Below are positions 56,250-64,000 of a stretch of DNA of 64,000 nt, piece after piece. The notes below the pieces were generated by a model. It saw only the letters and a program-made list of their open reading frames with translations, ran no database searches and was not told where the DNA came from. The DNA is taken from positions 453,945-517,944 of the forward strand of contig PUQB01000134.1 of assembly GCA_003024785.1 (NCBI GenBank), written 5' to 3'. A program made the translations under genes and the position numbers. The DNA comes from Selaginella tamariscina (lineage: Eukaryota > Streptophyta > Lycopodiopsida > Selaginellales > Selaginellaceae). Every line of letters starts with the position of its first letter. Position 1 is the first letter of the stretch.

Positions 56250-58700
56250 CACAATGTATTGAACATGAGTATACAAATTTGTTTAAGTTTGACTTATTTC
56301 AAAGGGCACGGATGAAAACTTAACATTGTATACGAATTAGTAATGCAAGGTCTTTTAAAGTATCAATTTAAAGATGATCACCAAAAGACTATTGTTACTG
56401 ATATGATCAACAAATATATAGTTGTCCATTGTATGCATGTAAGCCATATTTGGTGCCCAAGATTAATGAGTCTTTACGATTTTACATGGATTATTAACTT
56501 TTTAATTATGTCACTGTTAAGGATGTTTATTCGTTTTCCAACATTACCGATATGTTATATTGTTTGGGACATATTAAATAATTTACCAAATTGGATTTAA
56601 CATTTGTGTATTAATAAGTTCCCATGGCTGATAAAGATGTTCTAAAGATCATATTTTGTACATCTTTTGGTCTTTACAAATTTATGGTTATGCTATTTAA
56701 GTTAACTTTACATCCACCTTTCATCACATAATAAATGAGTTTTGTCAATACTACTAATGATGTTTTGATCCATAAAGTTGGGTCATGAGATAATCATTTC
56801 CATGATGTGGATGTGTCTTAAACCAATTTCAAAAAGTTAATTTGCAATTTAAACTTAAAAAGTGTGTATTCAATTCAATACACACCACTTATTTAGGATA
56901 TCACATTTTTTATGAAGGTATGCATATAGATTCAGAAAACTTATGTGCAATATAACAATTTCTTTGTCAATAGACATTTTATAAGGTTTAATGTTTTCTT
57001 GGCAAGATGCAATATTTAAAGCGGTTCATTAATCACTTATTAAATCAAATTGCTCCTCTCCGGGAGTTAGTTTTTTCACATGTACCTTTCAGATGTACAT
57101 GTAAGTAAAGACCAACTTTTAATCAATTGAAAGAGTTATTAAAAACTCCTTTTGTGTCATTTTATTCAATTGTTTATATTACAAGTCAGTACATCGAAAA
57201 TCGACATTGAAGGTGTACTAATGAAAATAAATGTAAATAATTCCTCCATTTGACATTGCATAGCTTATATCAATCGAACACTTATACCAAATGAACGGAA
57301 ATATTCGACTACAAAATGAAAATGTTTTATTATTGTTTGGAATTTTAAGTGTTTTTATGCTTATTTACATGGGAGTGAGACATTGTTGGAGTATGATTAT
57401 GTTGTGGTAACTTCTCTGTTGAAGTGCAAGAACTTAATGAGTTATGTAACACATTGAGCATTGTGGTTTCGAGTTTATAGTTTCAAGGTGGTGCATCAAC
57501 ATGGATAGACAATGGTTAATGTTAATGTCCTTTCATAAGTACTTCTTATGAATTTCATGTTGCTTAGTAATATTTTTGTTGTTGTTTTGGTTTAGTACAA
57601 CCACCCTAGGTGTTTGATGTTAACTTATCATTTTTGAAGCAGTTATAAACTACATAAGAACTTGAGCTATGAACAAGACACTTATAAAATGGATTTGGAA
57701 GTACTCCCTCTAGCTTAAACCTTAACTCATGCAATATCATGCTCAATATTGATTTCATGATAATTTGTTGTACTTTGTAGGGACCAATTAAAAGATCGGT
57801 TGGAATTAGTTGTACCTTTTATTTATATTTCACATTTTTTATTAACATATATCATGACTCTTTTTTGGTCGGGGATCGTCAACATGTATTGAAGAAACTT
57901 TAATATTTATTTTATTAGCTAAGCATGTTTGTTGATGTAATTAGATACATTCTGAGTTATCCAACTTGCTAAATTCAGAACTCTAGCATAACACGAACAA
58001 CAAGAGTGTTAAAATTTATTAATTTTTCTTATTCTTTTTGAGTTGATTGCAATTGATTTCATAAAACCTTTTGTCACATTCTTCTCAAAGAAACTATATT
58101 GTTGTCTTTAATTACCTAAATTGTTAGGTAAAAGTTGGTCCACTTTCATATGCATTACTATGTTAGTGACATTATTTCAGTTTGATCGTGTTGTTTTGCA
58201 ACACTCTTATCTAGAGTGGATAATTCTTAAATAATGGTCCATTTTTCATTGTAAAGATGCACTCGATTAGGTGTTAAACACTTCATATAATTTATAAACT
58301 AATGCTTTTGTAGAACAACTAAATTGAACATTTAAAGACATGATCTCCAAATTCATGACCTTCATGCATACTGACTACAATTAATATATGCAGTGTTTAA
58401 GATTTACATATATAACATATATTTAAAGGTAGATTGGTATCTCTTTATTTAAGACATTTTATGAATATGATTCAAACTATCTAATGGGTTAGAGTTATCA
58501 TCAACATCTAGATGGTTGTTTTACTTCTTTTGCATGTAAAGTTTGTTGAACATTTTGAGTAAGCTCAACTTTATCAATAATCTTCATATAATGCACAACA
58601 TCAAGCCTCACCAAAATAAAATAGTGATTTAGTATTAATATTTATTTCAAAGCACACCAAATCATGTTTAGTCACTAGTTTATACAAGTGGTTGGGTCCT
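56250..58700 (+). pseudogene. Ancient Ty3/gypsy element, RT-RNase H-integrase remnants
   Basis: Heavily decayed plus-strand pol. RT is recognisable at 56660-56800 (TSFGLYKFMVMLFKLT, then a DVLIH block), the RT thumb near 56830-56930 (LICNLNLKK ... LGYHI), RNase H at 57000-57470 (RFINHLLNQIAPLREL, QLKELLKTPFV, LIPNERKYSTTK), and integrase fragments around 57840-58140. Stops and indels are everywhere. It is the host sequence into which the chromovirus array inserted. 58400-58700 shows nothing identifiable. Confidence 0.7.
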
Positions 58701-58974
58701 TATTGAATGTTTTATCGAGTACAATCAGTGGACTTTCATGAATAAGAGATTATTCATGGGATTCAAATAAAGTAATTCATAATTAGAGATCCTCTGAAAA
58801 CATTTTGACACACCAATACGGGAGGAAAGGATGGTGTAAAGTAGTATAATGTATGCATGTGTGTATATACTGCATGTAATATATATACATACATAATGAC
58901 ACATGGATGGTGATATACCTCCTATGTGTTAACGCCACATGTGCCACATGGCAGGGAGACCCACTATATAATCA
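58701..58974. other. Upstream region of the GDSL gene
   Basis: Contains an AT/GT microsatellite-like stretch (58850-58895) and repeated CCACATG motifs (58937-58952). No gene is present. Confidence 0.4.
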
Positions 58975-58981
58975 TGGTTTC
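58975..58981 (+). promoter_or_regulatory. TATA box of the GDSL lipase gene
   Basis: TATATAA lies 129 bp before the candidate ATG at 59110, in a GC-richer stretch typical of a core promoter. Confidence 0.5.
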
Positions 58982-59109
58982 TCCCTGTACAAAAAATCAT
59001 TCAGTTTATACATTTCCTTCTCTTTTAATACAAGTTTCTTTCAATATAAATTTTTATTATTTTGAAAAAGTATATGGTTTTTATAAGTAGTTATCCTCCA
59101 CATAGTACC

Positions 59110-60750
59110 ATGGAGTTCCTTATATTAATATTGTTTTTCCTATAGCCATTCTTGCTAATAATAATGTGTCAGGAATCATTAGTGTTGGTGATTCATATGT
59201 GGACAACGGTAATAATAACTATATCCTTACTCTTAATCCTATTGCAAGGGCTAATCAACTTCCCTACGGAAGGCTCTTTCAAGGAGGCAAACCCACTGGC
59301 AGATTCACTGACGGACCGCTCATAAGTGATATAATTGGTAGATTTCTATATATATATAAAACTATTTGATAGCATAAGAAATTTATATCATTTTTCTAAT
59401 ATATTTAACTAAAATTTTCATATAAAATACAAATTATAAGAATTTCAACTCCATCTTCATTTTCTTTCATAATTAAAGCCTGGATTTAAAATTCTATAAT
59501 AAGATCTCTGGATATTAATAATGATAATGATATTACATAACATTTACATCTGCACAGCTCTCACGCACGTCACAGGCCCACTCTCTTTCTCTCACACACA
59601 GCCTTTGTTTAATTCCATTATAATATAGAGAGAGATTCATTACTGTGTTGCTTATTTGTACAGCCCAAGATCTAGGACTTCCGTTTGCACCTGCATACCT
59701 GGATCCTAATGCGACTGGAGAAAACTTGTTACATGGTGCAAACTGCGCCTCTGCCGGTTCATCTTTGCTCGTGTCAAGCTCTAGATTGATTATGAGTGCA
59801 ACCTTACAAGTTCAACTAAGCTGGCTTAGAGATTACAGAAGGAAATTGATAACTCTTCTCGGTGATACTGAGGCTGACGAGTTTCTTCATAATGCACTTT
59901 ATTTCTTCAGTGGTGGAACCATCGATTACTACTTCAAACTACTTAACCCATTTGAAATAGCCACAGACACTACAACATTCAGACAAAAGCTCATCCAGAG
60001 CTTCAGAAATGTCACAAAAGTAAGTCCTGTTTCTTAACACACACACAAACTATAATATATATGAATTAACGAATTAAAACCACATAGATATTAATCAAGC
60101 TCTTGTCTAATTCTCAATATGAAGACCATAATAAATTTACTTGATAAGCTAGAATTAAGCACCAACCAATGAGGATTTTTATATAAAACTTTTTTATTGC
60201 TGTAATATAATAACTATTTTATCTGCATGCAGGAAATGTACTTGATAGGTGCTCGGAAATTTGTGATTTTTAATCTACCACCTTTGGGTTGTCTTCCTAC
60301 TGTAATCACAGTATATGGAAATCAACTTGACCTAACACGACCTTGTGTGGAGGCGTTCAATACACAAGCTTTCGACTTCAATGTAGCCTTAAACAACACC
60401 ATATCAATCCTGGAAACTGAACTACCAGATGTAAAATTCGTGGTCCTTGATACGTACTCCATCGTTTTGGACATGGTGAAAAACCCAACCGAGTATGGTA
60501 AGCATTTCATACCCATTCTCCACGTATCCAACATGACAATTGTCTTTTAGGATACAAGGTGACAAACAGGGGTTGTTGTGGAACTGGCCTGTTGGAGTTT
60601 GGAGCTCTTTGTAATGAGGCCGTTGGAGCCTGTAAGAATGGTTCAGAATATGTTTTCTTCGATGTCTTTCATGGTACCAATTCAACTTACACCGTCTTAG
60701 CTGCACATTTGAGGAAACAGATAGAGTTGGTTCTAAATCTGGATAGTTAA
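59110..60750 (+). CDS. GDSL esterase/lipase (SGNH hydrolase), four exons, start region damaged
   Basis: Exons about 59148-59337, 59664-60019, 60233-60497 and 60551-60750 splice in consistent phase (introns 326, 213 and 53 nt, GT-AG) to about 336 residues, the usual size of plant secreted GDSL lipases. Block I is SVGDSYVDNGNNNY with the nucleophile Ser; block II GANCASAGSSL; the LIGARKFVIFNLPPLGCLP segment; GCCGTGLLEFGALCN; and block V FDVFHGT with the catalytic Asp and His. Block III, normally GxND, reads SGGTIDYY, so the oxyanion Asn is missing. The ATG at 59110 starts a signal-peptide-like MEFLILILFFL but meets TAG at 59143 and is one base out of frame with block I. Either a one-base loss disabled the start or an upstream exon is used (TTTTTCCTATAG could be an acceptor). 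It is one of several GDSL copies here. Confidence 0.78.
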
Positions 60751-62029
60751 GGGCGGTATGCCTACTACTATGGCATGGCATGGAAGTTCTACAATGCTCA
60801 ATTTAATAAATTTTATGTATCCTTATCTTTTCAAAATAAATTAAAATATGCTTAATAAATTAAAGTATAATACTGTAAGAACCTGAGATACTACAAACAA
60901 ATACACAACAAATAAATAAATTATTAAGGTTAAGATTTCTATACACAAAGAAAAAATATATTCCTTTTTAAAATTATAAGATATAACAAGGTTAACCTAA
61001 TATTAAACATTAATGTTTAAAATTTTAATGCAAAACAAATATAATAAACTAATTAAGATATTTCACATATGTAAGAATGTGGAAACTAATATACCTAGAA
61101 AATCTAAGAAAATAAACAAGCTTTGCTTTTTTTTTTTTGATATTTATGCTGTAAATATAAATTCAATAAATATGTATTGTTGTATAAATTAGTAAGTTAT
61201 ATACTAAAACATTATTATAAAAAAATAAGATATACACAAACAAGTTATATATATGCATATATGATCAAGTTTATGTATATATACATATTTGTTTTTAATA
61301 TAAATATAAATATAAAGGATTGTTAAAAACAAACAAGACTTATTATTTTAAGAATATTTTTAACTACTTAATATGTTAATTAATACTATTTTACATTTAG
61401 TTATATAACCACATAATTGAAAAATAATACACATGGTAGCTTTGTTTTTAAAATATTTAAGAATCCTAGTGTTAAAAGTTTTTAAAAAAGCGAAGGCGTA
61501 TTGTTTAAGAAATAATATATCTCCGTACAAAGATCTTATATATTTACATCATATTTTCATATTTCTCGTGAAAGTCAAAAATAATATGGCATGTATATGT
61601 AACTTTCATTTCTGGTGGCGGTCCATCAAATATTATGTTACGTATCAATTTGTTATAGGTTAAAAACACACACACACCACACACAACACATATCGGTATC
61701 AAACCTCCGGTTGGCACACACATATACATACTCGTATGATAACCGTAAAATAAAGTGTGGCAAATTTTTATAACACATGTAATTGACATAACATACGGTC
61801 GGTTGAAAAATCAAAATTAAATATGACATGCCATAAGATGGTACTACACTTTGAAATTTATGTTCATCTTTAAACGAAGTCACGTCTGTATATGTGTTGT
61901 GGACACTTCATATATATATTATATATATATATATAATTAAAAAAGAAAAAGAAAACGAAAAACAAAGAAAAGACGATTCCAGAAAATGGCCTGATATAAA
62001 TATTCATTAAGCTCTTGTCCAATATCAAT
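60751..62029. other. GDSL-PPR spacer, AT-rich
   Basis: No gene. It includes a (TA)n run near 61909-61935 and CACACA-rich sequence at 61667-61690. 61200-61930 is related to 38590-39130. Confidence 0.5.
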
Positions 62030-62165
62030 ATGAAGACCATGAACAAAACTATAAATTTACTTAGTGAATAGAACATAGAAATGCAGGAAATGTATTCGAT
62101 AGGTGCTCGAAAATTAATTCTGCCACTGTCTTCCTGGTGTAATCAGAATATATGGAATTGATTTG
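62030..62165 (+). pseudogene. GDSL lipase intron 2/exon 3 fragment
   Basis: ATGAAGACCATGAACAAAAC and then GCAGGAAATGTATTCGATAGG, GTGCTCG, CTGTCTTCCTGGTGTAATCAG and ATATATGG follow the intron 2 to exon 3 sequence of the gene at 60119-60320, with internal deletions. Confidence 0.75.
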
Positions 62166-62272
62166 GTGTCTAACAGCTGTTAATAATCTCTTTATATCAC
62201 ACACACACACAGACATTGTAGTACTGCTTAAATATGTATATCGAAGTTAACAATACTAAAATACAAACCTGC

Positions 62273-63600
62273 TTATTGCTCTACCATAGAAGTAAATCGA
62301 CTGAGCTGCATTGTGGAGTCGAGGGCCGAGTTATGATCAGCCAACTGCCTGGCACCGAACTGTGTAGCCCAAGCTCGGCTCTCCAATTGTGGACTCGTAT
62401 ACACACCTGGGTAATCCATACACAGCTTGTTGGCAGCATCTATGTACCCATTCTTCCACAAGCCCTTAAGAAGAAGCTGTAGAGTATTATAACTTGGCAT
62501 CAACTGCTGCCTCTGCATCTCCTCCAAGAACTCCAAAGCATTCCCAACCTCGTTATACCTAGTCAACACATCGATAAGCCCGCAATATGTGTATTGATTC
62601 GGGGATATCCCCCGGTCCGCATCTCCTCGTACAAGTCGAAAACCTCCTCAATAAGCCCCCTCTTCCCATCCTGATTATGAGTGTGTTGTAAGTTATAATA
62701 CACGGGGAACACCTGTGTTCTTCATGCTCCCAAACTCACTCCAGGCCTCGTGGTATCGACCTATCCTCCCATACAAGTCGATCGCGATGTTATATGTAAT
62801 CCCGTTTGGTTTGCTCTCTGGAAACTCCTTCATATCCTGGAAGAACTCTAAAGCAAGAGTCGACTTGCCAGCTTTACTAAGCTTGCTTAACAAGTTGTTA
62901 CAGGCAACCGAACTCGGGTATATCTTCTTCCCGATAAGCTCCCTGAAGAACCCCAAGGCACTCTCAATATATCTACCATTGCAAATGTATCAACCAGCAT
63001 GGAGTATGACTTCACAGTGGGCTGGCACCCGTTCTCTGCCAGCTTCTTGAAGAGGTTGACAGCCTGGTCTATATCCCCTGATTTCACGTGTAACCCGAAT
63101 AGTAAGTTGAATACGTCCTCCCCTGGTAAACAACCTCTCTCCAGCATCTCCACAAAGAGCTTTGTAGCACCTATTGCGTGTGTGGCACTTGATGTACCCA
63201 TCTATGAGTATGGTATACGTGAAGATATCTATAGTAGACTTCTTCTTCATGGTCTCGAAGAGAGCCATAGCCTCGTCCATCTTGGCCAGGTTGCATAAGC
63301 TGCTTATAACTGCATTATAAGCATATGAGTCCGGCAAGTGTCCTGCAGCTGTGAGGCTCTTGAAGAGACAAGGGACGACTGTATAACACTCCGTGTTCAA
63401 CATACGGTCTATAACGTACTTGTACTCGTTGTACAGAGGGGTCGATCTGATTTCTCCATTTTGTTGAATGTCTCTAGTGCTTCCTCCAGGAAGCCGGCCT
63501 TGAAGAACGAAACCAGGAGGATCTTGTATGTCTCGGTCGAATAAGGAACCTCTGCAGCCTCCCTCCTGTACTAGCTTAACCATTTCTGTATACTTCTTAT
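62273..63600 (-). pseudogene. Pentatricopeptide-repeat (PPR) protein, decayed copy 3 (best preserved)
   Basis: Minus-strand reading gives successive 35-residue PPR repeats: PDSYAYNAVISSLCNLAKMD, IDIFTYTILIDGYIKC, GEDVFNLLFGLHVKSGDIDQ, PTVKSYSMLVDTFAMVD, PSSVACNNLLSKLSKAGK, KPNGITYNIAIDLYGRIGRY and the C-terminal YNEVGNALEFLEEMQRQQ followed by NTLQLLLKGLWKNG. The C-terminus ends at 62273. Frame changes near 62570-62700, 62970, 63160-63200 and 63420-63560 prevent one continuous protein. PPR proteins act in organellar RNA processing; this copy seems to be a pseudogene unless the frameshifts are sequencing errors. Confidence 0.8.
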
Positions 63601-63617
63601 CCTCCTGTACACACAGG

Positions 63618-63624
<7 letters not shown>

Positions 63625-63649
<25 letters not shown>
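63625..63649. repeat. (GT)n microsatellite
   Basis: Uninterrupted GT dinucleotides next to an AT-rich stretch, just beyond the PPR N-terminal coding region; the related copies also have GT-rich sequence here (34810-34830 and 40230-40250). Confidence 0.9.
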
Positions 63650-64000
63650 AGCGTTTGTGCATGCGCGCCGCGTGTTTCTCATACATACATGCGCGTTGAT
63701 ATGTTTACGCATAGGAACTCTTATACTGACATTTAAACTCTTATACTGTATATCTGTTTATGTATGAATATATGTATGTCATGAAACCTCTGTAGATGTA
63801 TATATTTAGATTACGTGTATGCATAGGAACTCCTTACCAAAACCACAGAGGGAGAGAGAGAGTGTGTCTTTGAGCTCATAATATGAATCTACTTATATAT
63901 GTTATATGTCTGTTTGTGTTTGATTATATATAGAATACGTACATATACATACCTGTAGGAGCTTGAGCATCATATTGTATGTGGGTGTGACATGGAAGTA
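63650..64000. other. Region upstream of PPR copy 3, no gene
   Basis: Matches 34850-35700 in blocks. It is rich in ATGTATAT-type repeats and no coding feature is seen. Confidence 0.5.

Overview
This is a nuclear plant genome window and almost everything in it is transposon-derived or duplicated. Plant origin is indicated by an EUL-type (Euonymus-lectin / R40) ricin-B-like lectin, GDSL lipases, PPR genes, telobox motifs (TAGGGTTT), and plant-style MULE, copia and chromovirus elements. The lectin and MULE genes have very short introns (about 40-60 nt), which would fit a lycophyte such as Selaginella; that species guess is inference only.

Region 1 (1-23.2 kb) is a tandemly duplicated lectin locus. 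Unit A (about 1.09-3.47 kb) is uninterrupted. Unit B (from about 3.88 kb) was split by two copies of one 8-kb Mutator-like (MULE) element: copy 1 at 5312-13613, inside the lectin gene, and copy 2 at 14434-22555, in opposite orientation in the lectin 3' flank. Each copy has its own perfect 9-bp target-site duplication. Each carries two divergently transcribed genes: a MULE transposase with a C-terminal SWIM zinc finger, and an unusual multi-exon cargo gene with a ParB-like N-terminal domain (DGNHR motif) and a C-terminal beta-class amino-DNA-methyltransferase fold (motif IV-like DLPN, then motif I-like DIGSGTG). The divergent promoter region contains a telobox cluster and a tandem array of exon-like cassettes, each with its own splice-acceptor-like and splice-donor-like borders. 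Subterminal regions carry GAATATTC arrays that read as heat-shock elements. Both copies are damaged by frameshifts, and copy 2 also by C-to-T type stop codons. The ParB-methyltransferase-MULE is the strongest candidate for an undescribed system here.

Region 2 (23.2-41.3 kb) holds a decayed Ty1/copia element (23180-27092), a tRNA-Phe-like pseudogene, short tandem repeats, and fragments of a repeatedly duplicated GDSL-lipase + PPR block (32.0-35.7 kb and 38.6-40.2 kb), in AT-rich sequence without recognisable intact genes.

Region 3 (41.3-56.3 kb) is a nested array of Ty3/gypsy chromoviruses of one family: four LTRs in the array plus one solo LTR, three internal regions, and outer TSDs CCTTG. 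Two LTR subtypes show that the last LTR belongs to the first element, so the array looks like nested insertions collapsed by recombination. The sequence just after each 5' LTR is complementary to the predicted 5' end of the transcript, with a covarying change between copies, which indicates Tf1/sushi-like self-priming rather than tRNA priming. The array sits inside an older, heavily decayed gypsy element whose RT to integrase remnants continue to about 58.7 kb.

Region 4 (58.7-64 kb) has the best-preserved host gene after the lectin, a four-exon GDSL esterase/lipase (59.1-60.75 kb), followed by a GDSL exon fragment and a decayed PPR gene on the minus strand.
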